Counted from the first letter of the stretch, positions 18,057 to 28,046 are shown. The stretch: DNA of 64,000 nucleotides from Ectopseudomonas khazarica (GCF_004521985.1 NZ_SBHZ01000006.1:186001-250000), one strand, 5' to 3'. Translations and numbers: made by a program. Notes: generated by a model from the letters alone, not told the origin.

Positions 18057-19226
18057 ATGTCTTTCGATCTTGCTGCCCGCCTGGCCGAACGCCAGGCAGC
18101 CGACCTGTTCCGCAGCCGCCCCCTGCTGCAGACCCCGCAGGGTCCGCAGGTGCGTGCTGATGACCAGGAGCTGCTGGCCTTCTGCTCCAACGATTACCTG
18201 GGCCTGGCCAACCACCCCGAGGTGATTCGCGCGCTGCAGCAGGGCGCGGAGCAATGGGGCGTCGGTGGCGGCGCGTCGCACCTGGTGATCGGCCACAGCA
18301 CGCCTCACCATGAGCTGGAAGAGGCGCTCGCCGCGTTCACCGGACGCCCGCGCGCGCTGCTGTTCTCCACGGGCTACATGGCCAACCTCGCCGTCGTCAC
18401 CGCGCTGCTCGGCCAGGGTGACAGCGTGCTGGAGGATCGCCTCAACCACGCGTCGCTGCTCGACGCCGGCCTGCTGTCCGGCGCGCGCTTCTCGCGCTAC
18501 CTGCACAACGATGCGGTCAGCCTGGCCAATCGCCTGCGCAAGGCCAGCGGCAACTGCCTGGTGGTCACCGATGGGGTGTTCAGCATGGATGGCGACCTGG
18601 CCGACCTGCCGGCGCTGTGCGCCGAGGCGCGGCTCAAGGATGCCTGGGTGATGGTCGACGACGCCCATGGCTTTGGCCCGTTGGGCGCGACCGGCGCTGG
18701 CATCGTCGAACATTTCGGCCTGGGCCAGGATGACGTGCAGGTGCTGGTCGGCACCCTGGGCAAGGCCTTTGGTACCGCCGGTGCCTTCGTCGCTGGCAGC
18801 GAAGAGCTGATCGAGACGCTGATCCAGTTCGCCCGCCCCTATATCTACACCACCAGCCAGCCGCCCGCCGTGGCCTGCGCCACGCTGAAGAGCCTGGAGC
18901 TGCTGCGTACCGAGAGCTGGCGCCGCGAACACCTGGCCGGGCTGATTGCCCGCTTCCGTCAGGGCGCCAGCGAGATCGGCCTGGACCTGATGGACAGCCC
19001 GACGCCGATTCAGCCGATCCTGGTGGGTGACAGCGCCCGTGCCCTGAAGCTTTCTGCGTTGCTCAAGGCGCGCGGCATGCTGGTCGGCGCCATCCGTCCG
19101 CCGACCGTGCCGGCCGGCAGCGCGCGCCTGCGCGTGACCCTCTCCGCCGCCCATAGCGCAGCGCAGCTCGAACTGCTGCTCGAAGCCTTGGCCGAATGCT
19201 GGCCCCAGGTGCACACCGATGACTGA
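18057..19226 (+). CDS. bioF: 8-amino-7-oxononanoate synthase
   Basis: PLP enzyme condensing pimeloyl-ACP with alanine (389 aa). AONS features: [13 protein letters not shown] near 45, [20 protein letters not shown] near 75-95, the PLP aspartate in [10 protein letters not shown] near 200, and the Schiff-base lysine in [14 protein letters not shown] near 237. ATG 18057 ([13 protein letters not shown]) fits the family; the upstream extension does not. It overlaps bioH by 8 bases (ATGACTGA). Confidence 0.96.
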   Translation: MSFDLAARLAERQAADLFRSRPLLQTPQGPQVRADDQELLAFCSNDYLGLANHPEVIRALQQGAEQWGVGGGASHLVIGHSTPHHELEEALAAFTGRPRALLFSTGYMANLAVVTALLGQGDSVLEDRLNHASLLDAGLLSGARFSRYLHNDAVSLANRLRKASGNCLVVTDGVFSMDGDLADLPALCAEARLKDAWVMVDDAHGFGPLGATGAGIVEHFGLGQDDVQVLVGTLGKAFGTAGAFVAGSEELIETLIQFARPYIYTTSQPPAVACATLKSLELLRTESWRREHLAGLIARFRQGASEIGLDLMDSPTPIQPILVGDSARALKLSALLKARGMLVGAIRPPTVPAGSARLRVTLSAAHSAAQLELLLEALAECWPQVHTDD

Positions 19227-19941
19227 GAAACTGATTCTGCTGCCCGGCTGGGGCTTCGATGCGGCCGTGCTGCAACCCCTCGCGGATGCACTGGGTGGCG
19301 AGTGCCAGGTGCAGGTCGCCGCACTGCCCAGGCTGGCCTCCGCGTCTGCCGGGGACTGGCTCGACGAGCTGGATGCGCGTCTGGCCGATGGTTGCTGGCT
19401 GGCCGGCTGGTCGCTGGGCGGCATGCTCGCCGCTGCCCTGGCGGCGCGGCGCGGCGCGCGTTGCCGCGGCCTGATTACCCTGGCCAGCAATGCCTGCTTC
19501 GTGGCCAGCGAGCGCTGGCCGCAGGCGCTGGCCGAGGACACCTACAACGCGTTCTACCAGGGCTGCCAGGCGAATGCCGGCGCGACCCTGAAACGCTTCG
19601 CCATGCTCTGTGCCCAGGGCGCTGCAGATGCGCGCGGCCTGTCGCGGCAGCTGCAGGCCCACCTGCTCGCGGGTGACGAGGCGGCACTGCTCGCCGGCCT
19701 GCGGGTTCTGGCGAGCCTCGACAATCGTGCGCCGCTGGCGGCCTTCGGCGGGGCGCAGCTGCATCTGCTGGCCGAGCTGGACGCCCTGGTCCCGGCTGCG
19801 GCGGGCGACGCGCTGCTGGCGCTGTTGCCGGCGGGCGAGGTGGATGTACTGGAGGGCTGCGGTCATGCCTTCGTGCACGAGCAGGCTGACAGCGTGGCGG
19901 CGCTGATGCTGGATTTCATCCGTGAGTCCGATGATGGCTGA
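19219..19941 (+). CDS. bioH: Pimeloyl-ACP methyl ester esterase BioH
   Basis: Alpha/beta hydrolase that removes the methyl group from pimeloyl-ACP methyl ester, ending the BioC-BioH branch. 240 aa with oxyanion region [11 protein letters not shown] near 8, nucleophile elbow GWSLGG (Ser) near 70, and the catalytic His in [10 protein letters not shown] near 222; the Asp is probably in [14 protein letters not shown]. It overlaps bioF upstream and bioC downstream, so the three are translationally coupled. Confidence 0.92.
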   Translation: MTEKLILLPGWGFDAAVLQPLADALGGECQVQVAALPRLASASAGDWLDELDARLADGCWLAGWSLGGMLAAALAARRGARCRGLITLASNACFVASERWPQALAEDTYNAFYQGCQANAGATLKRFAMLCAQGAADARGLSRQLQAHLLAGDEAALLAGLRVLASLDNRAPLAAFGGAQLHLLAELDALVPAAAGDALLALLPAGEVDVLEGCGHAFVHEQADSVAALMLDFIRESDDG

Positions 19942-20788
19942 GCGTTTCGAACGCGCGCAGGGCTCCGACGTCGAGGTGAGCACGGCGGCCCTGCCGGACA
20001 AGCGCCAGGTGGCGGCGTCGTTCTCGCGAGCGGCGGCGAGCTACGATGCCGTGGCCGAGCTGCAGCGCCATGTCGGCACGCAACTGCTGGCGCGTCTGCC
20101 GGTTTCGCTGCAGCCGCATCGCTGGCTGGACCTGGGCAGCGGTACGGGTTATTTCACCCGCGCCCTTGGCGAGCGCTATGGGCAGGGGACGGGGTTGGCC
20201 ATGGACATCGCCGAAGGCATGCTGCGCCATGCCAGGCCCCAGGGGGGCGCCGCGCATTTCATCGCCGGTGATGCCGAGGCCCTGCCGCTGCAGACGGCCA
20301 GCGTCGACCTGCTGTTCTCCAGCCTGGCGCTGCAGTGGTGCGCCGATTTCCCGCGCGTGCTGAGCGAAGCGCAGCGGGTGTTGCGCCCCGGCGGCGTGCT
20401 GGCGTTCTCCAGCCTGTGCGTCGGCACCCTGCAGGAGTTGCGCGACAGCTGGCAGGCGGTCGACGGCTTCGTCCACGTCAATCGCTTCCGCCGGTTCGAG
20501 GACTACCAGCAGTGTTGCGCCGCCAGTGGCATGCAGGTGCTGAGCCTGCAGCGCCAGGCGCAAACGCTGCATTTCCCCGACCTGCGCAGCCTGACCACCT
20601 CGCTCAAGGACCTTGGCGCGCACAACCTCAACCCAGGCCGGCCGGGCGGCCTGACCGGGCGTGCGCGCATTCGCGCGCTGGTCGAGGCCTACGAGCGCTG
20701 GCGTCAGCCCGCCGGGCTGCCTGCCACCTATCAGGTGGTCTACGGCGTGTTGCAGAAACTTCCGGGCGACCTTGCTGGCGTCGCCTAG
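19931..20788 (+). CDS. bioC: Malonyl-ACP O-methyltransferase BioC
   Basis: SAM-dependent methyltransferase that masks malonyl-ACP to start pimelate synthesis (about 285 aa). SAM motif I is [14 protein letters not shown] near 60, and motif II/III appear as [24 protein letters not shown]; the BioC-typical N-terminal [13 protein letters not shown] is present. The start is uncertain: GTG 19922, ATG 19931 and ATG 19934 are all in frame and none has a strong ribosome site, as expected for coupling to the overlapping bioH stop at 19939-19941. Confidence 0.92.
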   Translation: MMAERFERAQGSDVEVSTAALPDKRQVAASFSRAAASYDAVAELQRHVGTQLLARLPVSLQPHRWLDLGSGTGYFTRALGERYGQGTGLAMDIAEGMLRHARPQGGAAHFIAGDAEALPLQTASVDLLFSSLALQWCADFPRVLSEAQRVLRPGGVLAFSSLCVGTLQELRDSWQAVDGFVHVNRFRRFEDYQQCCAASGMQVLSLQRQAQTLHFPDLRSLTTSLKDLGAHNLNPGRPGGLTGRARIRALVEAYERWRQPAGLPATYQVVYGVLQKLPGDLAGVA

Positions 20789-20850
20789 CGGCGGCCCGTA
20801 ATCGCCCGCCAGAAAGACACCTTCGGATAGCAGCGACGGGAGACATCGTC

Positions 20851-21540
20851 ATGACGCACGCCTACTTCGTCACGGGGACGGATACCGAGATCGGCAAGAC
20901 CACCATCGCTGCCGGCCTGCTGCACGCTGCCCGCCTGCGCGGGTTGAGTACTGCGGCGGCCAAACCGGTCGCCTCCGGTTGCCAGCGAACGCCGCAAGGG
21001 CTGCGCAACGACGATGCACTGGCCCTGCTGGCGCAGTGCTCGCTGCCGCTGCGCTACGAGGAGGTCAACCCGCTGGCGTTCGAGCCGGCGATCGCGCCGC
21101 ACCTGGCGGCGCGCGAGGTCGGCGTCGAGTTGACTGTCGCCAGCCTGGCCAGCCCGGTACGCGCGATCCTGGCAAGGAACGCCGACTTCTCCCTGGTCGA
21201 AGGTGCCGGTGGCTGGCGTGTACCCCTGGCCGGGCGCGAGAGCCTGTCGGACCTGGCCCAGGCGCTGGCGATACCGGTGATCCTGGTCGTGGGTGTGCGG
21301 CTGGGCTGCATCAATCACGCGGTCCTGACGGCCGAGGCCATCGAACGTGACGGGCTCGAGCTTGCCGGCTGGGTCGCCAATATCGTCGACCCGCAGACCT
21401 CGCGCCTGGAAGAGAACCTGGCGACCCTGGGCGAGCGATTGCCCGCCCCGTGCCTGGGCCGGGTGCCGTACCTGGCAGATGCGAGCGCCGCAGCGGTGGC
21501 GCAGCACCTGGCGCTGGAACGCCTGGTCGACTGGGAATAA
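20851..21540 (+). CDS. bioD: Dethiobiotin synthetase
   Basis: ATP-dependent carboxylase forming the ureido ring of dethiobiotin, 229 aa. P-loop GTDTEIGKTT at 9-18, AAAKPVASGC substrate lysine near 37, and VEGAGGWRVPL near 115. A GGGAGA ribosome site lies upstream of ATG 20851. Last gene of the bio operon, 63 bases after bioC. bioA is not here, as is usual in Pseudomonas. Confidence 0.95.
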   Translation: MTHAYFVTGTDTEIGKTTIAAGLLHAARLRGLSTAAAKPVASGCQRTPQGLRNDDALALLAQCSLPLRYEEVNPLAFEPAIAPHLAAREVGVELTVASLASPVRAILARNADFSLVEGAGGWRVPLAGRESLSDLAQALAIPVILVVGVRLGCINHAVLTAEAIERDGLELAGWVANIVDPQTSRLEENLATLGERLPAPCLGRVPYLADASAAAVAQHLALERLVDWE

Positions 21541-21636
21541 ACAGCCGGCGGACGATAGCCTTTTGTCTGTACATTTTTTAGCCGACTTCTGCTTCAATAC
21601 GCAGCATCAGGTTTTATTTCCCCTTGGGAGCTGTCG

Positions 21637-21936
21637 ATGGAAATCTCCAGCAATGCATTCAGTTCGGGTTTGAACGGCATCCAGGCCGGGCAACGCCGTG
21701 TCGAGCAGGCGGCCAGCGACATCGCCAGCAACGCGGTGACCGAGCCGCAGCAGCCCAGCCAGACGCCACCGCAGAACCAGGTGAACCCCACGCCACAGTC
21801 TGCCGAGCAGACGCGCCCCGACCTGGCGGAAAGCCTGGTCGCCTTGCGCGTTGGCGAGAACGAGGTGCGGGCCAGCTCACGTGTCGTGGAAACCGCCGAT
21901 GAGGTGCTGGGTACGCTCATCGACACGCGTGCGTAA
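21637..21936 (+). CDS. Minimal flagellar rod/hook-like protein, 99 aa
   Basis: The N-terminus (AFSSGLNGIQAGQRRVEQAA then SDIASNAV) looks like the N-terminal helix of flagellar rod and hook proteins. The C-terminus (DLAESLVALRVGENEVRASS then RVVETADEVLGTLIDTRA) looks like their C-terminal helix. Between them is only a ~30-residue Pro/Gln-rich linker in place of the usual shaft domain. These two helices normally pair in FlgB/C/F/G/E. No flagellar gene is nearby. It could be an adaptor or a relic using the same coiled-coil; the assignment is by eye. Preceded by GGAG-containing leader TTGGGAGCTGTCG. Confidence 0.65.
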   Translation: MEISSNAFSSGLNGIQAGQRRVEQAASDIASNAVTEPQQPSQTPPQNQVNPTPQSAEQTRPDLAESLVALRVGENEVRASSRVVETADEVLGTLIDTRA

Positions 21937-21988
21937 GTAGTTCCACCCCGGCCGTGGATGCGGCCTGCAACGGGGTAGGAGGGAGCAC

Positions 21989-22723
21989 ATGCAGATCGGC
22001 AACAGCGTGCCACCTTTCGTCCCTGCGCCGTCCTTCTCTTCGGCTCGGCCCCTCTCGTCCGACGTTTCCCCCGATATCGCCCGTGCCGACCAGGCACCCG
22101 TGACCGCGCCGCAGGAGCAGCAGGCGAATTCCAGCGCCTCCGGGCGCGAAGAGGCTGACCGTACCTCCACCGATGCGGCGGACGACAGCGCCGAAGCCAG
22201 CCCCCGGGAGCAGCGCCAGCAGCAGCTGGAGATCGCCGATCTGGTTCAGCGCGATCGCGAAGTGCGCACCCACGAACAGGCCCATGCGGCTGTCGGTGGG
22301 CAGTACGCCGGTTCACCGACCTACAGCTTCAAGCGTGGCCCTGACGGCCAGCGCTATGCCGTCTCCGGTGAGGTCGGCATCGACACGGCCGCTGTCCCCA
22401 ATGACCCCGAAGCCACCTTGCGCAAGATGGAAGTCGTGCTGCGTGCCGCCCTCGCGCCCGCCGAGCCCTCCGCACAGGATCTGCGCGTGGCCGCCCAGGC
22501 CCAGGCCAAGGCGGCGCAGGCGCGGGTGGAGCTGGCCGAGCTGCGCCGCGACGAAGCCGCCAGCGCCAGCGAGGAGAGCAAGGGGCGCGACGACGAACGG
22601 CAAGCCCAGGAGGCGTCTGACGAGCAGGGCCAGCAGGCCGTGCCGCCCGCACCTGACCTTGACCTGTACCGGCGCCTGGGCGAGTTGCCGTCGTCGGAGC
22701 CCGGCATCGATCTGGTCGCGTGA
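21989..22723 (+). CDS. Putative metalloprotease, SprA-related family (HExxH)
   Basis: 244 aa. A disordered Pro/Ser/Ala/Glu-rich N-terminal ~75 residues precedes the conserved core around 90-140: EVRTHEQAHAAVGGQYAG, which carries HEQAH (HExxH zinc motif), then SPTYSFKRGPDGQRYAVSGE. The C-terminal third is charged and probably coiled-coil (AQAKAAQARVELAELRRDE). No signal peptide or membrane helix is seen. The family is widespread in proteobacteria but not functionally characterised to my knowledge. It starts 52 bases after the flagellar-rod-like gene, so the two may be co-transcribed. Confidence 0.8.
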   Translation: MQIGNSVPPFVPAPSFSSARPLSSDVSPDIARADQAPVTAPQEQQANSSASGREEADRTSTDAADDSAEASPREQRQQQLEIADLVQRDREVRTHEQAHAAVGGQYAGSPTYSFKRGPDGQRYAVSGEVGIDTAAVPNDPEATLRKMEVVLRAALAPAEPSAQDLRVAAQAQAKAAQARVELAELRRDEAASASEESKGRDDERQAQEASDEQGQQAVPPAPDLDLYRRLGELPSSEPGIDLVA

Positions 22724-22741
22724 CGGGTCGATTGGCAGCGC

Positions 22742-22770
22742 TTGACAAGGGGTTGGCGTAAACGTATGTT
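22742..22770 (+). promoter_or_regulatory. Candidate sigma70 promoter of the first acyl-CoA dehydrogenase
   Basis: TTGACA (22742-22747), 17-base spacer, TATGTT (22765-22770). The expected start of transcription falls inside the adjoining PsrA-type operator. Confidence 0.7.
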
Positions 22771-22786
22771 TCAAACGCCTGTTTGA
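22771..22786. promoter_or_regulatory. PsrA-type operator
   Basis: TCAAACGCCTGTTTGA fits the published PsrA consensus (C/G)AAAC-N2-4-GTTTG(C/G). PsrA is a TetR-family repressor released by long-chain fatty acids and controls beta-oxidation genes in Pseudomonas. Directly downstream of the -10 box, a repressing position. Confidence 0.75.
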
Positions 22787-22892
22787 TTGCTTCGGCCGCA
22801 GCCTCGTGGCCGGGCAGCCGGGAGTGATCCCGAGAGCGACCGCCAAGACGGTCACCCCAACTACTAGGAATCCACCGCAGAGGTTTACCGCT

Positions 22893-24698
22893 ATGCCTGA
22901 CTACAAGGCCCCCTTGCGTGACATTCGTTTCGTTCGTGACGAGCTGCTGGGCTACGAAGCGCACTACCAGAGCCTGCCAGGTTGCCAGGACGCCACTCCG
23001 GACATGGTCGACGCCATCCTCGAGGAAGGCGCGAAGTTCTGCGAGCAGGTCCTGTCGCCGCTGAACCGCGTGGGTGACACCGAAGGCTGCACCTGGAGCG
23101 AGTCCGGTGTGAAAACCCCGACGGGCTTCAAGGAGGCCTATCAGCAGTTCGTCGAAGGCGGCTGGCCGAGCCTGGCCCATGACGTCGAGCACGGCGGTCA
23201 GGGTCTGCCGGAGTCGCTGGGGCTGGCGATCAGCGAAATGGTCGGTTCGGCCAACTGGTCGTGGGGCATGTACCCGGGCCTCTCCCACGGTGCGATGAAC
23301 ACCCTGAGCGCCCACGGTACCGACGAGCAGAAGCACACCTACCTGACCAAGCTGGTATCCGGCGAGTGGACCGGCACCATGTGCCTGACCGAGCCGCATT
23401 GTGGTACCGACCTGGGCATGCTGCGCACCAAGGCCGAACCGCAGGCCGACGGCAGCTACAAGGTCACCGGCACCAAGATCTTCATCTCCGCGGGTGAGCA
23501 CGACATGGCCGGCAACATCGTCCATATCGTCCTGGCCCGCCTGCCCGATGCTCCGGCCGGTACCAAGGGTATCTCGCTGTTCATCGTGCCGAAGTTCATG
23601 CCCAACGCCGATGGCGGCGTAGGCGAGCGCAATGCCGTTTCCTGTGGCTCCATCGAGCACAAGATGGGCATCCACGGCAACGCCACCTGCGTGATGAACT
23701 TCGACGGCGCCACCGGCTTCCTGATCGGCCCGGCCAACAAGGGCCTTAACTGCATGTTCACCTTCATGAACACCGCTCGCCTGGGTACCGCGCTGCAAGG
23801 CCTGGCCCACGCCGAAGTCGGTTTCCAGGGTGGCATCAAGTACGCCCGTGAGCGTCTGCAGATGCGTTCGCTGACTGGCCCGAAAGCGCCGGAAAAAGCC
23901 GCTGACCCGATCATCGTGCATCCGGACGTGCGCCGCATGCTGCTGACCATGAAGGCCTTCGCCGAAGGCAACCGTGCCATGGTCTACTTCACTGCCAAGC
24001 AGGTGGACATCGTTCAGCACAGCGACAACGAAGAAGAGAAGAAGGTCGCCGACGAGCTGCTGGCGTTCCTGACGCCGATCGCCAAGGCCTTCATGACCGA
24101 AGTGGGCTTCGAGTCCGCTTCCCACGGCATGCAGATCTACGGTGGCCATGGCTTCATCAGCGAGTGGGGCATGGAGCAGAACCTGCGTGACTGCCGCATC
24201 TCCATGATGTACGAAGGCACCACCGGCGTTCAGGCGCTCGACCTGCTGGGCCGCAAGGTGCTGATGACTCAGGGCGGCGCGCTGAAGAACTTCACCAAGA
24301 TCGTGCACAAGTTCTGCCAGGCCAACGAAGGCAACGACGCCGTCAAGGAATTCGTCGAGCCGCTGGCCAAGCTGAACAAGGAGTGGGGCGACATCACCAT
24401 GAAGATCGGCATGGCGGCGATGAAGGATCGCGAGGAAGTCGGTGCCGCTTCGGTGGACTACCTGATGTACTCCGGTTACGCCTGCCTGGCCTACTTCTGG
24501 GCCGACATGGCGCGCCTGGCTGCCGAGAAGCTGGCTGCCGGTGCGGGTGACGAGGCCTTCTACAAGGCCAAGCTGCAGACTGCCCGCTTCTACTTCGCGC
24601 GCATCCTGCCGCGCACTCGCGCGCACGTCGAGACCATGCTGTCCGGCGCCAGCAACCTGATGGACATGGACGAAGAGCACTTCGCGCTCGGCTTCTGA
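22893..24698 (+). CDS. Acyl-CoA dehydrogenase (large, FadE-type paralog 1)
   Basis: FAD-dependent first enzyme of beta-oxidation, 601 aa, the long form with an extra C-terminal helical domain. FAD/substrate segments [18 protein letters not shown] near 165 and [16 protein letters not shown] near 190; the catalytic base is the Glu of [18 protein letters not shown] near 435. N-terminal [14 protein letters not shown] is shared with the two paralogs at 26237 and 28190. The order bio operon then three such genes is as in P. aeruginosa PA0506-PA0508 (from memory), where they handle long- and medium-chain acyl-CoA. Likely fatty-acid induced through PsrA. Confidence 0.93.
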   Translation: MPDYKAPLRDIRFVRDELLGYEAHYQSLPGCQDATPDMVDAILEEGAKFCEQVLSPLNRVGDTEGCTWSESGVKTPTGFKEAYQQFVEGGWPSLAHDVEHGGQGLPESLGLAISEMVGSANWSWGMYPGLSHGAMNTLSAHGTDEQKHTYLTKLVSGEWTGTMCLTEPHCGTDLGMLRTKAEPQADGSYKVTGTKIFISAGEHDMAGNIVHIVLARLPDAPAGTKGISLFIVPKFMPNADGGVGERNAVSCGSIEHKMGIHGNATCVMNFDGATGFLIGPANKGLNCMFTFMNTARLGTALQGLAHAEVGFQGGIKYARERLQMRSLTGPKAPEKAADPIIVHPDVRRMLLTMKAFAEGNRAMVYFTAKQVDIVQHSDNEEEKKVADELLAFLTPIAKAFMTEVGFESASHGMQIYGGHGFISEWGMEQNLRDCRISMMYEGTTGVQALDLLGRKVLMTQGGALKNFTKIVHKFCQANEGNDAVKEFVEPLAKLNKEWGDITMKIGMAAMKDREEVGAASVDYLMYSGYACLAYFWADMARLAAEKLAAGAGDEAFYKAKLQTARFYFARILPRTRAHVETMLSGASNLMDMDEEHFALGF

Positions 24699-24712
24699 TT
24701 CCGTCACGGTTG

Positions 24713-24752
24713 AACGCAAACGCCGCCCTTCGGGGCGGCGTTTGCGTTTTTT
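24713..24752 (+). terminator. Strong rho-independent terminator
   Basis: Perfect 16-bp stem (AACGCAAACGCCGCCC and its complement) capped by TTCG and followed by a T-run. Confidence 0.95.
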
Positions 24753-24813
24753 CGCGTCGTACTGAAGGGAATGTCGCATCCTGTCGCTGTTTTCAATCAT
24801 CGAAGCAGGCAGA

Positions 24814-26133
24814 ATGCCTTCATCTCTTGCTCAGGGTGTCCGCGTGATCCGTCCGGCCAATCTGCGCCTCAGCCATTTCCTCTCCTCGCTGCCGTTGCTG
24901 GTCGGCGCATTCGTGGCTGCTCGGCTGCCGGTGCTCAGCGAATTCTTCATCTCCCTGTTCAATGTCCTGCCGACCCTGCTGTTGCTGCTCGGCGGCGCCT
25001 TCTGCCTGGCCTATGGCCGCCAGCGCGAGGTCTTCCTGCTGCTGGTGCTGTACGTCGGCTACTTCATGCTCGATATCCAGGTCGATCACTTCCGTGACAA
25101 CGGCCAGGTCAGGGACGACGCCGCCCTGGTCTTTCACCTGATCTGCCTGCTGTTGCCGATGCTCTACGCCCTCTACGGCTGCTGGGAGGAGCGTTCGCAC
25201 CTGGCTCAGGACATGCTGGCGCGGGCGCTGGTCCTGCTGGCGGTGAGTGCGGTGGCCTTCGCGCTCGGACGCCGTTATCCACAGGGCATCGCCGACTGGC
25301 TGGCGCAGATCCACTGGCCGGCGTTGCACGGCGCCTGGATGAGCCTCGCGCAGCTGACCTACCTGGTGTTCCTGGTCGCTTTCGTCGCGCTGCTGGTGCA
25401 GTACCTGCGACGCCCGCGGCCCTTGCACGCGGCGCAACTGGTCGGGCTTGTCGGCCTGCTGTGGATGCTGCCGCAGGTGTTCATCATGGCCCATGCGCTG
25501 CAGGTGATGAGCAGCATGGTCATGCTCATGCTGGTGGCGGCGGTGGCGCACGAGGCCTACCAGATGGCCTTCCGTGACGAGCTGACCGGCCTGCCCGGAC
25601 GGCGTGCGCTCAACGAGCGTCTGCAGCGCCTCGGGCGTGACTATGTGATCGCCATGGTCGATGTCGATCACTTCAAGAAATTCAACGATACCCATGGTCA
25701 TGACGTCGGCGACCAGGTGTTGCGCCTGGTCGCCAGTCAGCTGCGCAAGGTCGGCGGTGGCGGCAAGGCCTACCGCTATGGCGGCGAGGAGTTCACCCTG
25801 CTGTTTCCCGGCAAGAGCGTGGAGCAATGCGTGCCGCACATGGAGGCCGTGCGCCTGGCCATCGAGCAGTACCGCATGCAGCTGCGCGACAAGCAGAGCC
25901 GTCCGCGTGATGATCGCGAGGGCAAGCAGCGCCGTGCCGGCAAGGCGGCCAGCGAGGTTTCGGTGACGGTCAGCATGGGCGTGGCCGAGCGCCAGGCCGA
26001 GCAGCGCACACCGCAGGAAGTGATCAAGGAAGCGGACAAGGCGCTGTACAGCGCCAAGGCCGCCGGGCGTAACTGCATTCGCAGCGCCGGGCAGCGACGT
26101 GGTGCGGTGAAGGTCAGCGCCCCGGCCGACTGA
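24814..26133 (+). CDS. Membrane-bound diguanylate cyclase (GGEEF), no I-site
   Basis: 439 aa. The N-terminal ~240 residues contain about seven transmembrane helices, then a GGDEF domain from residue ~255 (FRDELTGLPGRRALNERL, VDVDHFKKFNDTHGHDVGD) with active-site RYGGEEF near 325. The RxxD inhibitory site five residues before GGEEF is absent (KVGGGGKAY). A very basic, polar insertion of ~25 residues (RDKQSRPRDDREGKQRR near 355-375) interrupts the later part of the domain. It lies alone between two acyl-CoA dehydrogenase genes, after a strong terminator. Expected to make c-di-GMP; the signal is unknown. Confidence 0.88.
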   Translation: MPSSLAQGVRVIRPANLRLSHFLSSLPLLVGAFVAARLPVLSEFFISLFNVLPTLLLLLGGAFCLAYGRQREVFLLLVLYVGYFMLDIQVDHFRDNGQVRDDAALVFHLICLLLPMLYALYGCWEERSHLAQDMLARALVLLAVSAVAFALGRRYPQGIADWLAQIHWPALHGAWMSLAQLTYLVFLVAFVALLVQYLRRPRPLHAAQLVGLVGLLWMLPQVFIMAHALQVMSSMVMLMLVAAVAHEAYQMAFRDELTGLPGRRALNERLQRLGRDYVIAMVDVDHFKKFNDTHGHDVGDQVLRLVASQLRKVGGGGKAYRYGGEEFTLLFPGKSVEQCVPHMEAVRLAIEQYRMQLRDKQSRPRDDREGKQRRAGKAASEVSVTVSMGVAERQAEQRTPQEVIKEADKALYSAKAAGRNCIRSAGQRRGAVKVSAPAD

Positions 26134-26236
26134 GCCGGCTTATGGCGGCGCATTCAGGCGGCCAACGATCATTGTTGCCGTTCCATTCGCGGCAGTAGCG
26201 TGGGGCACCTGACCGCTACCCGAATGGAGAACGACC

Positions 26237-28027
26237 ATGCCCGAGTACAAGGCCCCGCTGCGCGACATGCGCTTTCTGATCGACGATGTCTTTGCCTTTC
26301 CCGCCCACTACGCCAGCCTGGGGGCCGACGATGCGAGCCCGGATATGGTCGCGGCGATCCTCGAGGAGGGCGCCAAGTTCTGCGAGCAGGTGCTGGCCCC
26401 GCTGAACCGCAGCGGTGACGAGGAGGGCTGCCATTTCGACAACGGCGTGGTGACCACGCCCAAGGGCTTCAAGGAGGCCTTCGCGCAGTATGCCGAGGGT
26501 GGCTGGATGGGCCTGGCCGCCGACCCGCTGCATGGCGGGCAGGGCCTGCCCGAGTCACTCGGCCTGATCGTCGCCGAGATGGTCGCCTCGGCCAACCAGT
26601 CCTGGGCCATGTACCCGGGGCTGACCCATGGCGCCATGTCCGCGATCCACGCCCATGGCAGCGAAGAGCAGAAACAGACCTACCTGACGCGCCTCACCGA
26701 AGGCCGCTGGACCGGCACCATGTGCCTGACCGAGCCGCATTGCGGCACCGACCTGGGCATCATCAAGACACGCGCCGTGCCGCAGGCCGATGGCAGCCAT
26801 GCGATCTCCGGGACGAAGATCTTCATCTCCGCAGGCGAGCACGACATGAGCGAGAACATCGTGCACCTGGTGCTGGCCAAGCTGCCCGACGCGCCTGCGG
26901 GCACCCGGGGCATTTCCCTGTTCATCGTGCCCAAGTTCCTGCCCCAGGGTGACGGCATCGGTGCGCGCAATGCGGTGAGCTGCGGTTCCATCGAGCACAA
27001 GATGGGCATCAAGGCCTCGGCGACCTGCGTGATCAACTTCGACGCGGCGACCGGTTACCTGATCGGCGAGGCCAACAAGGGCCTCGCCTGCATGTTCACC
27101 ATGATGAATCATGCCCGCCTGGGCACCGGCATGCAGGGCCTCTGCCTGGGCGAGGCCAGCTATCAGGGCGCGCTGCGCTACGCCAGGGAGCGCCTGCAGA
27201 TGCGCGCGCTGACGGGACCGAAGGCGCCGGACAAGGCGGCCGATCCGATCATCGTCCATCCCGATGTCCGCCGCATGTTGCTGACCATGAAAGCGTTCAA
27301 CGAGGGCAACCGCGCGCTGGCCTACTTCACTGCGCAGCTGATCGATGTCGCGCACCGCGCCGAGACGGCCGAAGCGCGCCAGGAGGCCGAGGACCTGCTG
27401 GCCTTGCTCACGCCGATCTGCAAGGCGTTCATGACCGAGACCGGGCTCGAGGCCACCAACCACGGCATGCAGGTTTTCGGCGGGCATGGCTACATCCGTG
27501 AGTGGGGCATGGAGCAACTGGTGCGCGATTGCCGCATCGCACCGATCTATGAAGGCACCAATGGCATCCAGGCTCTTGACCTGCTCGGGCGCAAGGTGCT
27601 GGGCAGTCAGGGCAAGCTGCTGCGCGGTTTCACCCGTGTCCTGCACAAGTTCTGCGAGGCCCAGCAGGAGCATCCGCAACTGGCCCCGCAGGTGGCGCAG
27701 CTGGCGGCGTTGAACCGGCAGTGGGGGGAGCTGACGCAGAGCATCGGCATGGCCGCGATGAAGAATCCGGACGAGGTCGGCGCGGCGTCGGTCGATTACC
27801 TGATGTATTCGGGCTATGTCACCCTGGCGTACTTCTGGTTGCGCATGGCTGTGGTCGCCCAGGAAAAGCTCGCGCAAGGGGATGACGATGGCTTCCATCA
27901 GGCCAAGCTGGTGACGTGCGCCTTCTACTTCCAGCGCATCCTGCCGCGCACCGAGGCGCATCGTCTGGCGATGTCGGCGGGCAGCGTCAGCACCATGCAG
28001 CTGGCGGAAGAACACTTCGCCTTCTGA
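26237..28027 (+). CDS. Acyl-CoA dehydrogenase (large, paralog 2)
   Basis: 596-residue paralog of the enzyme at 22893, with the same N-terminus (MPEYKAPLRDMRFL), the [18 protein letters not shown] flavin segment and the catalytic Glu in [18 protein letters not shown] near 435. ATG 26237 has GGAG 8 bases upstream. No PsrA-type box is visible in its ~100-bp leader, unlike paralog 1. A terminator follows at 28047, so it is its own unit. Chain-length preference cannot be told from sequence. Confidence 0.92.
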   Translation: MPEYKAPLRDMRFLIDDVFAFPAHYASLGADDASPDMVAAILEEGAKFCEQVLAPLNRSGDEEGCHFDNGVVTTPKGFKEAFAQYAEGGWMGLAADPLHGGQGLPESLGLIVAEMVASANQSWAMYPGLTHGAMSAIHAHGSEEQKQTYLTRLTEGRWTGTMCLTEPHCGTDLGIIKTRAVPQADGSHAISGTKIFISAGEHDMSENIVHLVLAKLPDAPAGTRGISLFIVPKFLPQGDGIGARNAVSCGSIEHKMGIKASATCVINFDAATGYLIGEANKGLACMFTMMNHARLGTGMQGLCLGEASYQGALRYARERLQMRALTGPKAPDKAADPIIVHPDVRRMLLTMKAFNEGNRALAYFTAQLIDVAHRAETAEARQEAEDLLALLTPICKAFMTETGLEATNHGMQVFGGHGYIREWGMEQLVRDCRIAPIYEGTNGIQALDLLGRKVLGSQGKLLRGFTRVLHKFCEAQQEHPQLAPQVAQLAALNRQWGELTQSIGMAAMKNPDEVGAASVDYLMYSGYVTLAYFWLRMAVVAQEKLAQGDDDGFHQAKLVTCAFYFQRILPRTEAHRLAMSAGSVSTMQLAEEHFAF

Positions 28028-28046
28028 CCGCTGGTCGAGGCAATTC

